A stretch of 64,000 nucleotides of DNA from Cordilura impudica (lineage: Eukaryota > Arthropoda > Insecta > Diptera > Scathophagidae). The notes below the pieces were generated by a model, which was given only the letters and a program-made list of their open reading frames with translations, searched no databases and had not been told where the DNA came from. The stretch spans positions 31,514,032 through 31,578,031 of the forward strand of contig OY821518.1 in NCBI GenBank assembly GCA_963682025.1. Reading direction: 5' to 3'. How positions within the stretch are numbered: the first letter of the stretch is position 1; each line of letters begins with the position of its first letter. The translations under genes and the position numbers were made by a program. Positions 23,823 to 35,390 of the stretch are shown here, piece by piece.

Positions 23823-24480
23823 ATGGAATCTAATTGCAACGTTATTGTTAATGATGGTGACTTCCTAAGTCAATTCGAAGAGACACAAAAGATATCTAAT
23901 GGGCGAGAGGGTGACTCCCAGTCAGGGAAAGATCACAACTAGGACAGCTTTGGGTCTACAGCAATTTCTCATAATATTTTTGAATTATTGGGACAACTAA
24001 ATATAGAAGTGAGCGGGAATATATTCACATACAATAAAGCAGCTAAGAATTCAGATCTCAACAGCAGGAATGTTGGAAAAAATTCTGGTAAACCGGTAAG
24101 TAAATAGTTTTGTGCACCTATAAAGTGGGAAATGTAATATAGTGTTTTATTAAACTTTTAATGAGAATATGCTGTATATTGTATCGATGGAAGAAATCAG
24201 TGATAGCCATTCCGACGACATTGTGTTTGGGAAAACAATTTCTGTAGAAAATAAATTAAATAACTAAACAGATGACATTGAATTGTGTATAAAAAAAGAA
24301 ATTAATATATTTGTGTTCAGATGGCTCAGTATTTGCAGGTGAATGGCGTCGACTGTGAGAGATGCTTCCCGTCTGCCTCTTATATTGGAAACAACATAAG
24401 AAAAAGTTTCTTAGATGAAAGTTTGGATGCAATTATAAATCAATTTAAATATTTAAGGTATTATGAAATTAATATATTTA
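23823..24480 (+). pseudogene. Unrecognised gene-like remnant
   Basis: A 39-residue frame from ATG 23823 ends at 23942. Readable stretches follow: FELLGQLNIEVSGNIFTYNK up to a good donor (CCGGTAAGTAAAT at ~24100), a frame with MEEISDSHSDDIVFGKTIS, and MAQYLQVNGVDCERCFPSAS from 24321. The non-repetitive residue composition and the splice-like signals suggest a former gene or transposon ORF. I do not recognise the family. The upstream frame ends in a stop, so it is either broken or not a gene. Confidence 0.3.
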
Positions 24481-24996
24481 ATCATATTCGACCAAAATTT
24501 TTAAATTATTTTTTAAAATATTTTTTAAATTGCTTACACGTTTTTGTTTTGTTTTCAAATTAAAAAATTCAATTCAATTTTCAAAATCCCGAATCCCGGC
24601 ATTTGTAAAATTTAGTCCCATTCGGATCCCCCTAGTTCTCACTATTGATAGCAATCAGTTCTTACACAACTTGTAGATAGTGGAATTAAGTGCAGAAGTC
24701 ATAAAAAATAAAACGGTTTTACACAAAATATTAATATGTCACTGTTGTTTTGAATATCAGACATTTTTTATAAGTAGAAGTTTGAGTTCTTTAAATTGAT
24801 CTTTTTTGGTTAATGTTTAAATATGTAGGTGTGTATGTACATAATTTCCTTAAATTACTTTTTTGTATATTGCATTTGCTGAAAAATAAAGCAACTTTTA
24901 TTGTGATGTTATTAATAGAAAAGATACATTTTTGGTTAGAGAAATATGAAAAATCAAGACAAGGGGTTAAGATTATATTTATCCATATCTATAATA

Positions 24997-26236
24997 AAGG
25001 GTCCGCAAAATAACTTTTTTTTTTTGAAAATGCTATAAAAAAAAACTACTGAATATTATCTCAAATTTCTTTTTTTATTTGAAAGTACAATCCTTCCGTT
25101 TAATAATGGAAAATAATTTCATTCAAATGGCTGCCTCGGCTGGCCATGCAGTAGCCTACACGATCGGTCCAATTTTTAAGCACATTTTCGATTGTGTACA
25201 GCTGTATTTCACCAATGGCTTCACGAATATTGTCCTTTAAAGCGTCAATTGTCTCTGGCTTGTTGGCGTAACGCTTATCTTTGAGGGCACCCCACAAATA
25301 ATAGTCCAACGGTGTCAAATCGCAGCTCCGAGGTGGCCAAACGACATCAGCTCTGCGTCTGATAATGCGATCTTCAAAAACAGGGTGCGAAACATCGGGT
25401 GTAGCTTCGGCTGTGTGGCACGTAGCGCCGTCCTGTTGAAACCAAATGTTGCCAATATCCTCCACTTAAATTTCTGTGAACAAAAATTCGTTCAACATGG
25501 CCTGATAACGATCGCCATTGACTGTAACGGCCACTCCTTGCTCATTTTCGAAGAAAAATGGCCCAATTATGCCTCTGGACCAAAATCCGCACCAAACAGT
25601 GACTCGTTTTGGGTGTATCGGCTTTTCAATGTATGTATGTAATTTTGCTTGTTTACATACCCGCCAAGATCAAAATGAGATTCATCTGAAAAGATGATTT
25701 TTTTTTTGGCAAAATCGGCATCTTCTGTAAGTCGATCGCAGGCCCGCTTACCGAAGCGAAAACGCATTGGATGGTCAGTGGGCTTCAACTCCTGAACCAA
25801 TTGGACTTTATATGGCGTCATACCAAGGTCTTTATGCAAAATTCGTCTCAATGATGCCTCCGAAATGTTCAATTCTTGAGAACGACGGTGAATTGATGTT
25901 GATGGCGCTTCACGCACACTTTCTGCCACAGCAGCAATATTCTCGGGTTTACGTACTGTTTTTGGCTTTTCACGCTTTGGTTTATCGATGAGGATGCCAG
26001 TTTCTTTCACTTTTTTCACAAGATAACGAACATACGGAGCTGACGGTGCTTCTCTTCTTCCAAAATCCGTACGCAATTTTCGCACACATTCTGCAACATT
26101 ACCATGATTTTCAAAGTAATGTCGCAATATTTCCCAGCGTTGTTCAAGCGTATACACAACCATATTCGTTCAGCGGAAGGATACCATTCACGAAATAAGC
26201 ACTAGTTGAAAAAAAAACGTTAGATGGCGGACCCTT
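24997..26236 (-). mobile_element. rosa-like (DD41D) mariner M1, defective
   Basis: 1.24-kb element with terminal repeats AAGGGTCCGC / GCGGACCCTT, flanked by TA on both sides. The minus-strand transposase begins MVVYTLEQRWEILRHYF at 26163, with paired helix-turn-helix regions (RREAPSAPYVRYLV, ISEASLRRILHKDLG). FSDESHFD and FQQDGATCHTA hold the first two catalytic Asp, and TPLDYYLWG the third. There are 41 residues between the second and third Asp, hence DD41D (rosa group). A deletion near 25640 and frame changes inactivate it. It is inserted in the left edge of family B copy B3. Confidence 0.9.
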
Positions 26237-26246
26237 TATTAATACG

Positions 26247-27422
26247 TAAGGCGATTTCTTGTGATCGATGATTTGTTCAACATTTTTTTTCCTGATTTGA
26301 ACCAAATGTATCTTATTTGAAAGTTATTCCTTATTAGCTGTCCATCAGACTTGAAGATTTAATTTTTTTTTTTTTTTTTTGAGTTATGCCCATTTAAAGT
26401 TGCTACTAACACATACATAACAAGTAAGAAAATTATAGTCGGTCTAGACCGACTATATGATACTCTATACCATGCGTTTAGAGACCCTGTCTACTAGGCC
26501 CAACTAACTGGACATAGAAAATAAGCATAAACCAAATCTGAGTGGGATTTTTATTAATTTTTTTGGCTGTAGATAGGAAAAAGTTTATATCGGATGGTAT
26601 TTCTATATGGGGACTAGGCCTAAAAATGGACGGATCCTGGCCATGTTTCGTAAAGTCTTTTGTAATTTGCAAAAATATATACAAACAAAATTTGAGAAGA
26701 ATCAGTGCAATATTTTTATTTTTTGATAGATTTAAGTGAAGATCGGTAAGCAGCTCTATATGGGGCCTATGACTAAGAGTTGTCCCATATGGATCATTTT
26801 TGGACTACTCTCTAATGAATGTAATAAACGCATACAAACCCAATTTGAGTAAGGTCTATATGACAATTTGGATCTTATGGCAATTTATGTCGATTTTATA
26901 GGGGTCATTTGTATGGGGGCTAGGTCTGAACATGGACCGATTCTCACCAATTTCAATAGCGTTCATCGTATGGCCGATAAAAGCTTATATACCGAATTTC
27001 ATTAAAATATATTCATATTTGCGACCTGCAGCTTGATTACAAGGTTTACATGGACACACAGACGGACGGACGGACGGACGGACATCGTTAAATCGAATCG
27101 GTTAGTGATTCTGATTCGATCGGTATAATAAAAGATGGGTCTAGGTCAAATATTTTTGGTAGTTACAACAGCAGCACCACAAAGTCATTATACGCAAACC
27201 ACAGAGTGGTATAGGGTATAAAAATATACCATGCTATAGCATTGTATATGTGTGTGTTTATTAGATTTGTTAATGTGTTTGCAACAATAAAATAAGCTTT
27301 TTTCTTCATTCACAATAATAATTGTGTTGAAAAAATTTTTTTGGTGTCAATAATTTAATAATTTATTAAAAATAAAATTTCCTAGAATTTGCACTCGAAT
27401 TTCGAGGGCTGTAATCTGATAG
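26247..27422 (+). repeat. Family B repeat (B3), interrupted by A3
   Basis: Head AAGGCGATTTCTTGTGATCG at 26248. The body is split at ACACATACAT by the A3 repeat and resumes at 27222. The end CTCGAATTTCGAGGGCTGTAATCTGATAG has a mutated CTAG (ATAG). Confidence 0.65.
26419..27220 (+). repeat. Family A repeat (A3)
   Basis: Full-length copy with the 5' GTCGGTCTAGACCGAC palindrome, a GGAC tetranucleotide tract and a GTGGTATAGGGTATA 3' end. It is inserted in B3. Confidence 0.85.
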
Positions 27423-27921
27423 TTTTCATAAATAAACTAAAATTTATTTATAACTTACTTTTTTTTATTGTGCAAAAAAAGCGATTTGCTTTTGACTGCA
27501 GAGCATACATTTCCTAGTATTTAAATCAATAAAAATATCATTTTAACAATTTATTTAATTAAAAAAATCCATAAATACATACATATGTACATACTCGTAT
27601 GTATATATTTATATTTTAAAATTATAATCAAACGTTTTACGTTCTAATATCTTATAAAAAAAATATAACGTAGAATGGATATATATTTACGTACATGTTT
27701 AAATATATTAAAGATTGTTCAATAAATATGTCTTATCAATTTTTAGCATACATGGGATGTTTTAAATAACATCGTATTTTTAGGTTTGAAGCAAATCTAA
27801 AACAATGCAAAAAACTAGTAGTTTATAGCTTTTAACGTTGCCGCATTTTCAGTAAAAAAAAAGCATATGGTGTTGAGGTCCATTGTGATTTTCTCAAAAA
27901 GAAGAATAAAAAAGGTAATAA
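27423..27921. other. AT-rich spacer
   Basis: No gene or defined repeat recognised. Confidence 0.5.
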
Positions 27922-28177
27922 AGGCCTAGTTAGCCACATGTAACCTTAACCAAACGTGTCAGCTGTTTTTTCTGTTACATGAAAAGCATTTAGAGCAGTT
28001 ACCGAACTCAACTGTCACGTAACCGTTTGTACGTGACATTTGTGACCAGCTGATAAAGTTTGGTTAATTTTACACAGCAACATGCTGGCTTGTTTTTTAC
28101 GTGCTATAATTGCACTAAATGATAACGTTACATTTACGGTACGGATACATTTTAACAACGTGTGGCTAACTAGGCCT
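27922..28177. mobile_element. 256-bp MITE, TAA target duplication
   Basis: Terminal repeats AGGCCTAGTTAGCCACATGT / TGTGGCTAACTAGGCCT, flanked by TAA at 27919-27921 and 28178-28180. The 3-bp TAA target suggests a PIF/Harbinger origin. Non-coding. Confidence 0.8.
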
Positions 28178-29079
28178 TAACTTTATTTAAATAGTTACCA
28201 ATATAAAACAACAAAAAAATGATCGAATTAGTCAAAAAATATGATTATATTTTTAATTTATAATTGAAAAATTACAAAAATACTACAAAAACAAGTGGAT
28301 AAAATAGTAAACAAAAAATAGCAATTGCTGCCGTCATCCGTTGCATTATGTATTTATCGTATTTATCGGCATCGACAAATCTAACGATGAAGATTTGATA
28401 ATAGCTTTGAATTCAGATCCAAATTGCCATTCGCGGTTAACAGTTGTGCCGAAATGCAACTGTGTTTGCTTTGAAATTTTATTTCAACCAGAGTATTAAT
28501 AAAAGATGCAGATTATTTATATAATTAAATGCAAAAAAACGACATCAACAAAAAACTCAACTAGGAAAATAAGATTCTTTAAGAAAGGCTGAGATGAGAG
28601 AGAAAGTATTTTTAGACCTAGCCCCCATACGAATGTCCCCTATGATATAATGTCCGAAGATCCAGAAGATTATAAAGAATGCGGAACCAATTATAGCCAT
28701 AGTGTCCATATAAAGCATCCCCCGATATTCACTGAAAAATGAAATAAAATCTAATAATTTTGATTTATTTCAATCAAATAAATCAAATTGAACTATTTTT
28801 GTTCCGCACATTTCTGGTCCTAGTGAATGAGAGGACGATATAAACTTCAGCATAATTACTGATAAAAAAAAACATAATAGTCTCACATAAATTTGGTTTA
28901 CACCTATGTATATATCTTATGTCCTTTCCCCAAAGAGACTTAAGACCTCTTTCTTGAAGCTCATTGTATTAATGGAAATTAATTTTCATTTAACCAATAT
29001 TCTTACAATTGCCATTTCATTAATTTCTCCCATACATGACTTTTGTTTTCCCAACTTTTAATAAATACTTGAACCTGAG
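28178..29079. other. Spacer with a family A scrap
   Basis: AT-rich. At 28612-28740 a degraded piece of family A in reverse is visible (GACCTAGCCCCCATACGAATG, CCATATAAAGCATCCCCCGA). Nothing else was recognised before the first peptidase gene. Confidence 0.45.
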
Positions 29080-29127
29080 CAAATAAATTGATAAAATTAC
29101 ACAACTTTCAGTTCGTAAAAAAACGCT
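29080..29127 (+). promoter_or_regulatory. Core promoter candidate of peptidase copy 1
   Basis: TTTCAGTT at 29106-29113 matches the fly initiator (TCAGTY), 18 nt before the ATG. AT-rich AAATAAATTGATAAAA lies about 30 bp upstream of it. The same Inr-ATG spacing occurs in the three paralogues. Confidence 0.5.
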
Positions 29128-29958
29128 ATGGCCAACGCACGACATCTAACATTTTACGTATTCCTTTTCGTATTTACGAAATCGTCCTACGGTTCAATAA
29201 GGGCTATTCAGCCATCTCAGCAAGGACGCGTTGTTGGTGGTACGGCAGCAGCAGCCAACAGTGCTCCATTTATAGTATCGTTCCAATCTAACAAAATACA
29301 TTATTGTGGCGGCAGTATTTTGAGTGAAAATTGGATAGTTACAGCTGCCCACTGTCTCAGTTCTAAAACCCAAGTGATGGGCAGTACCTTGGTGGCTGGT
29401 AGTATTTTAGTTGATGGTACGGCCTCAACAACACAAACACGTTCTATTAATTATTACGTTGTCAATGATTTATATTTGGGTGGAACTGCACCCTACGACA
29501 TTGGATTAGTCTATACTGCGACACCATTTACCTGGTCAAGTGCTGTAGGTGCTATCAGCTTACCTGTCAGCGGCACTACACCTACGGGCAATGCCATTTT
29601 GTATGGTTGGGGCAGTACATCAACAACATCTTCGGCTGTATATCCTTCCACCTTACAAGTAGCAACATTGCCCATTATAACGCTGGCTTCATGTGAATCC
29701 GCTTTGGGTAGTAAAGGTTCAGATGTACATAGTACAAATCTTTGTACTGGTCCGCTCAGTGGTGGAGTTGGCATCTGCACTTCAGATTCTGGTGGTCCTT
29801 TGGTACAACAAAATGTTTTAATTGGTATTGTATCATGGGGTAAAATACCCTGCGGTCAGGCCAATTCTCCGTCCATATTTGTATTGGTTTCTTCACAAAT
29901 ATCATGGATTAATGCTAATCAAGTCGTACCTTCTAGCTTAAATTTATTTAATGTTTAG
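29128..29958 (+). CDS. Secreted S1A serine peptidase, catalytically complete (copy 1)
   Basis: 276-residue chymotrypsin-fold protein, probably digestive or extracellular. Residues 1-22 form a signal peptide and a short propeptide follows. The activation site is R34-V35-V36-G37-G38. Catalytic residues are H75 (TAAHC), D124 (YDIGLV) and S221 (SDSGGPL), with D220 as the Asp194 equivalent. The S1-pocket position 189 is G215, as in brachyurin/collagenase-type rather than trypsin-type enzymes, so trypsin specificity is unlikely. Single exon in the visible sequence. The ATG is chosen because it follows an Inr by 18 nt and starts the signal peptide. An AATAAA lies about 45 bp after the stop. It is the only one of the four paralogues with an intact activation site. 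Lectizyme/brachyurin-like is my best family guess. Confidence 0.93.
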   Translation: MANARHLTFYVFLFVFTKSSYGSIRAIQPSQQGRVVGGTAAAANSAPFIVSFQSNKIHYCGGSILSENWIVTAAHCLSSKTQVMGSTLVAGSILVDGTASTTQTRSINYYVVNDLYLGGTAPYDIGLVYTATPFTWSSAVGAISLPVSGTTPTGNAILYGWGSTSTTSSAVYPSTLQVATLPIITLASCESALGSKGSDVHSTNLCTGPLSGGVGICTSDSGGPLVQQNVLIGIVSWGKIPCGQANSPSIFVLVSSQISWINANQVVPSSLNLFNV

Positions 29959-31176
29959 CTTTAGTAAAATGCTTTGAAAAATTAATTTAAAATTGAGAGA
30001 AAAATAAACAGTTTTTTTTAGACCAAAAGAAAAAAAAACGTTAACTCAATCAGGACATTAAATTAATAAAAATAAAAATGTAAATAACTAAAATTTAAAT
30101 AACTGAAGTAATTAAATAAAGTTCAGAACTCCTAATAAGTGTTGTTTTTTTTTTCACAATATTTACACCCAGAACTGACTGATTCATTGTTGTGTAACCC
30201 TGTATATGCGCTGTTTTTGATCTTGAGAACAAATAGGTATGTCATATTTCACAAAATGCTTAATCTTTGAATTTTATTTATTATAAATACTAAAAGTATA
30301 TCCACACATAATTTTATAATTAAAAACTATGTGAGTCCGATCACAGGGAACAGGTGAACATCTATTCACACATCAATTAAAATCAAACAGAAAGCGTCAT
30401 CTACGTATCACTTATAGCAAACAACTGCAGAGGCTAAGCTAATATATAAATTATGTGTTTATCATTCAGCCCAATTCTAAACTCAGGCATTGATTGCGGT
30501 TTCTATAGATTCATCTCGCAATTGTATTGTAGCAATCCTTTGGCTATTTCGTTGTTGTTATTCTAGAACACAAATTTCCTCAGCAAGTACTCGCATCATA
30601 GCTATGCTATTAATTTTTTATTTGAATTTTCTTTCAAATAACTTTATTTGCTTTTGCACACAAAAAAAAATAGAAAATTAACTGTCAATAACGCCCGTCC
30701 TACACAGGCCACTGCCACGGCCACTACAGTTATACGTATTATCAACGAAAAATTGTTCGAATCTCTCGCCATTAGCTTTTGTGCTTACACATGCCACTGC
30801 AATTTCATTTTCAAAATGTCGAAGCGTAAACTTCCTCATCATACTCATCTCTTTTGCTATATTTTCGTAGGCTTTGTTCTTTAAATCGTTAGGATTTATT
30901 GGCAATAGTATACATTAATTATTTTTGAAATATTCCCCTTTTTTTAATTTAGCATCCATATTCACTTTTTGTTTTGTTTGCAAAATAGAGTTACCGAGTT
31001 CATTATATAGGCACATTTATTATTTTTAGTATTATTTTAATAATATGTATGCTCCATGATTGACATATTTGCGTTTTTATATGTGCATTTCAAGAAATGA
31101 GTCATAATAATACATTTAACAAGTTAAAACTTTAATTACAATAATGCAGTAATCCAGTAAATCTATATATTAATAG
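29959..31176. other. Intergenic region after copy 1
   Basis: AT-rich. 30330-30410 (GTGAGTCCGATCACAGGG, AAACAGAAAGCGTC) recurs in reverse at 48310-48412, so it is a repeat fragment. On the minus strand 30678-30905 reads NPNDLKNKAYENIAKEM, which vaguely resembles a MADF-type transposon protein but is too short to name. Confidence 0.4.
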
Positions 31177-31286
31177 GCTAGGCGATTTCTTGTGACCGAT
31201 GTTTTGTTCTACCGTTTTATCCCGATTTTGACTAAACGCATATTATTTGAAAGGATTTCTTTTTAGGCATTTTACAGTTTTTTTAA

Positions 31287-32080
31287 TTATACCCTATACC
31301 ACTATGTGGTTTGGGTATAATGACTTTGTGCTGCTGTTTGTAACAACCAAAAATATTTGACCTAGACCCATCTTTAATTATACCGATCGAATCAGAATCA
31401 CTTTCTGAGTTGATTTAACAATGTCCGTCCGTCCGTCCGTCCGTCCGTCCGTCCGTCTGTGTGTCCATGTAAACCTTGTAATCAAACTGCTGGTCGCAAA
31501 TATGAATATATTTTGATGAAATTTGGTATATAAGCTTTTATCGGCCATGGGATGAACGCTATTGAAATTGGTGGGAATCGGTCCATGCTCAGACCTAGCC
31601 CCCATACAAATTACCCATATGAAATCGACATAAATATCCATAAGATCCAAATTGTCATATAGATCTTACTCAAATTGGGTTTGTATGCGTTCATTACATT
31701 CATTAATGAGTAGTCCAAAAATGATCCCTTTGACCCCATATAGAGCTGCTTCCCGATCTTCACTTACATCTATAAAAAAACAAAAATATTGCACTGATTC
31801 TTCTCAAATTTCGTTTGTATATATTTTTGCAAAATACAAGAGACTTTACCAAACATGATCAGGATCGGTCCATTTTTGGACCAAGTCCCTATATAGATAT
31901 AGCATCCGATATGAACTTTTTCATATCTGCAGCCAAAAAAATTAATAAAAATCCCACTCAAATTTGGTTTTTGCTTATTTTCTATGTCCAGTTAGTTGGG
32001 CCTAAGAGATAGGGTCTCTAAACGCATGGTATAGGGTATCGTATAGTCGGTCTAGACCGACTATAATTTTCTTACTTGTT
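31287..32080 (-). repeat. Family A repeat (A4)
   Basis: Reverse copy, with CCATTTTTGG and a long GTCC tract at ~31422-31457. It ends GACCGACTATAATTTTCTTACTTGTT. Confidence 0.85.
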
Positions 32081-32134
32081 TTTTCCTTTATTTTGAGTAA
32101 ATTACATTTAAAGTTGCTACTAACACATACATAA

Positions 32135-32885
32135 AACAAGTGAGAAAATTATAGTCGGTCTAGACCGACTATACGATACCCCATACGATGCGTTTAGACA
32201 CCCTATCTCTTCGGTCCAACTAACTCAATATAGAAAATGGCTGCAGATATGAAAAAATTCATATCAGATGCTACATCTATATGGGGACTAGGCCCAAAAA
32301 TGGACCGATCCTGGCCATGTTTGGTAAAGTCTCTTGTATTTTGCAAAAATATATACATACAAAATTTGAGAAGAATCAGTGCAATATTTTTGTTTTTTGA
32401 TAGATTTAAGTGAAGATCGGGAAGCAGCTCTATATGGGGCCTATGACTCAGAGTTGTCCCATAGGGATTATTTTTGGACTACTCAATAACGGATGTAATA
32501 AACGCATATAAACCCAATTTGACTGAGATCTATATGACAATTTGGATCTTATGGCAATTTATGTCGATTGCATAGGGGTCATTTGTATGGGGGCTAGGTC
32601 TGAACATGGACCGATTCTCACCAATTTCAATAGCGTTCATCCTATGGCCGATAGAAGCTCACATGCCAAATTTTATCAAAATATATTCATATTTGCGACC
32701 TGCAGTTTGATTACAAGGTTTACATGGACACACAGACGGACGGACGGACATCGTTAAATCGAATCAGATAGTGATTCTGATTCGTTCGGTATAATAAAAG
32801 ATGGGTCTAGGTCAAATATTTTTGGTAGTTACAAACAGCAGCACAAAGTCATTATACCCAAACCACATAGTGGTATAGGGTATAA
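32135..32885 (+). repeat. Family A repeat (A5)
   Basis: Forward copy 54 bp from A4, in opposite orientation. It has the 5' palindrome, a short GGAC tract and a CCACATAGTGGTATAGGGTATA end. Confidence 0.85.
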
Positions 32886-33062
32886 TTATACATAATGCTA
32901 TTTGTGTGTTTTATTAAATTTGTTAATGTGTTTGTTAATGAGTTTGTTATCTTCATTCACAATAATAATAATCCATAAAAGTGTTGGTTTGTGAATTGGC
33001 TAAGTTGAAAAATAAAGCTGCCTAGAAATTGCACTCGAATTTCGAGCGCTGGAATCTGCTAG

Positions 33063-34137
33063 TTTATATTAAATTTTCAGCAGGGTAACATTAATCATCG
33101 TTAGTGCCAGCAATTACTCGCACGAAAAATTTGGGGCCACTAATGTAGTGTGACCATTTCGAACTGGCAGTGGTCTGTGTAACGGGCGGGAAAACAAAAC
33201 AACAGGCTTCGATATTCAATGATGCCACTTATTCACTTTTTTGTTCACGCAATATTTATAATTGAAGGATTTTTTTTCTCGAGAAAATTATTTTCCGTGA
33301 GAAAGAAATTCCTGGAGGATATTCGTAATTGGGCTGATTATTTTTTATTTCAACTGGTTGTTATAGTTGGGGTTGTTGGATTAGCTGAAATAATTTTTAT
33401 ACTAATAATAGCGATATTGAATTATATGTTATACGTTTTATTGTGAAATTTTTAACACTGTTATAGCAGAGGTTGTTGAATTAGCTGAAATAATTTTATA
33501 TCATAATCTTTGCACCAATACAATCATACCTCACACCGTTTTTATCTTACTTCTTACTCTGTTTTTGTGATTGTATTGAGAAATAGATTTTTACCCCCCT
33601 GATGCATTCTATCGGACGTCTTACTAATTACTAGCCTTTAATAAAGGCTAAAAAACGATTATTAATCATGATCGGTATGGGGCCAAGAAACTAAATAGCA
33701 AATACAACAACGACTGTAGAAATAAACCTGTCGTTAAGATACAGAAATATAAAATAATCCCTCTAAACTAAATTTACCAAAGCCTTACAAAAATAAAAAT
33801 ATTGTGAACTAAATCATCCCCCTGTAGAAGACAAAAGGACTTAAACTCGGTAGTTATTTAAAAATCTAAAGTTTTGCATTATCGCGATTCACCTACGCCG
33901 CTAATACTCGTGAGTTTATTTACACAACCTCACGAAGCGAAGAAGATAGATATGATCTTTCCAGTGAAAGATCGTGGACTTAAAAATATTCAGATCCAAG
34001 CATAATTGTTGAGGCTATTAATGTACTTATTTAGGAAATATAATTTTATAATCAAAATTTTCGAAATCATCTAAGTGACTTTCAGGCTAATCTTTAAAAA
34101 GTTTTGTTCGGATTGAGATCGTGTAAAATATATTCTA
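33063..34137. other. Intergenic spacer
   Basis: No gene recognised. 33369-33500 contains a small duplication (GTTGTTGRATTAGCTGAAAT twice). 33505-33600 is a copy of the hairpin repeat whose best copy is at 45888-46012 (CAATACAATCA...TTGTATTG). Confidence 0.4.
33146..33156 (-). promoter_or_regulatory. Fly core-promoter Motif 1-like site
   Basis: On the minus strand TGGTCACACTA matches the Drosophila Motif 1 consensus (YGGTCACACTR). A GGCGGGAAA, an E2F-type site in reverse, lies 30 bp away at 33185-33193. No gene was recognised downstream on that strand. Confidence 0.3.
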
Positions 34138-34772
34138 ATATTATTATATCGAGCGATTCAGAATCACTTACTGAGTCGATTTGTGTGTCCATGTAAACCT
34201 TGTAATCAAATTACAGGTCGCAAATATGAATACATTTTGTATATAAGCTTCTATTGGACAAACCCTATTGAAATTGGTAAAATTCAATGCATGTTCAGAC
34301 CTAGTCGCCATCCAAAGTATCCATATGAAATCGACTGAAATTATCATAAGATTAAAGTTATTACATAGATCTCGGCCAAATTAGGTTTGTGAGTGTTTAT
34401 TACATTCATTAATCAGTTGTCCAAAAATAAACCCTATAGGACAATTCTTAGTCATAGGCTCCATATAAAGCTGCTTCCCGACTTCACCTAAACCTATCAA
34501 AAACAAAAATTATGCACAGATTTGTTTTTAAATTTAGTTTGTATATGTTTTTGTAAAAAATAAGTGACCTAACCATATATGGCCAGGATCGGTCCATTTT
34601 TCCATCTAGTCCCTATATAAATATAGCATCCGATATGGACTTTTTAATAAAATAAAAATTCCACTCAGATTTGGTTTATGATTACTTTTTTATACCCAAT
34701 TAGTTGGACCTAAGACCTAATCTCTGAATGCATGGTATATGGTATCGCATATTCGGTTTTCATACTTGTTAA
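34138..34772 (-). repeat. Degraded family A copy at the head of duplication unit 2
   Basis: Recognisable pieces: CAGAATCACTTACTGAGTCG, GTGTGTCCATGTAAACCTTG, TTGGACCTAAGACC and a final TTCATACTTGTT. Its right-hand portion (34650-34772) recurs at 39515-39677 and 52180-52347, always just upstream of the same paralogue promoter sequence. Confidence 0.6.
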
Positions 34773-35390
34773 AACTATATATTGTATTGTTCCTTATTAT
34801 AAAACAAAAATGTTTTTCACATGTTTAAATTATAATATTAATTTTAATATTTATCCGAGTACTTTATTGAACCACTGTTTACTCGTAACTGCCAACAAAT
34901 TATTCAGTTGACTTTTTCTCAAATTTCTACCATATTTTTTTGGCATTGGTTGAATCATTTTTTTCTATATGCTTCTTATCTAAAAAATATCAAAATAACT
35001 GTTATTTTCTACCCTCGGAAAAACATATTTACACGGAACGCTATTGGCCATGGTTGGTAAACGTACGGGAACTTACCTATTAATTGCAAATTTTCTGTAC
35101 CAAATAAAACTAGATAATAATAATCTTCAAGGCACTCTTAGACGAGAGAGAAAATAGAGATAAACCACTAGAAGCTATTTTTGTAATGCTTATTTGAAAT
35201 TAAAGTGTTGTATTAACAGATTTCTCTCTATCGTTTTAATGAACTTGATTTTATACAATTTATTGTTTAATTATAAAATTACAATTGATGGGAATTGATA
35301 GAAAAATTACAAATGTCGTCTTATTATTCTGTTATTTGTTTTATAATAAATACTTGCAAACAAAAAACTTTCAGTTTACAAAATATCGCT
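34773..35390 (+). promoter_or_regulatory. 5' flank and core promoter of paralogue 2
   Basis: This ~620 bp is conserved upstream of copies 3 (39678-40318) and 4 (59940-60642), including CGGAACGCTATTGGCCATGG and ACAGATTTCTCTCTATCG. The core promoter candidate is TATAATAAATA at 35342 and TTCAGTTT at 35370-35377, about 30 bp apart, with the ATG 18 nt downstream. Confidence 0.55.

Larger units (their letters stand above)
31177..33062 (+). repeat. Family B repeat (B4) carrying two family A insertions
   Basis: Head TAATAGGCTAGGCGATTTC. Pieces at 31177-31286, 32081-32134 and 32886-33062 join into one B element once A4 and A5 are removed. It ends CTCGAATTTCGAGCGCTGGAATCTGCTAG with the hairpin and CTAG intact. 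Confidence 0.75.

Noticed and set aside
29511..29780. Long antisense frames opposite all four peptidase genes.
   Set aside because: They mirror the codon pattern of the sense genes and vary between copies in ways that disrupt any shared protein.
33219..33446. 75-residue hydrophobic frame that could be a small membrane protein.
   Set aside because: It spans a local duplication, has no homologue I recognise, and hydrophobic frames are common in AT-rich DNA.
35295..35390. In-frame upstream ATG extending paralogue 2 by 32 residues.
   Set aside because: It lies upstream of the predicted initiator and would hide the signal peptide that all four copies start with; the other paralogues have no equivalent extension.
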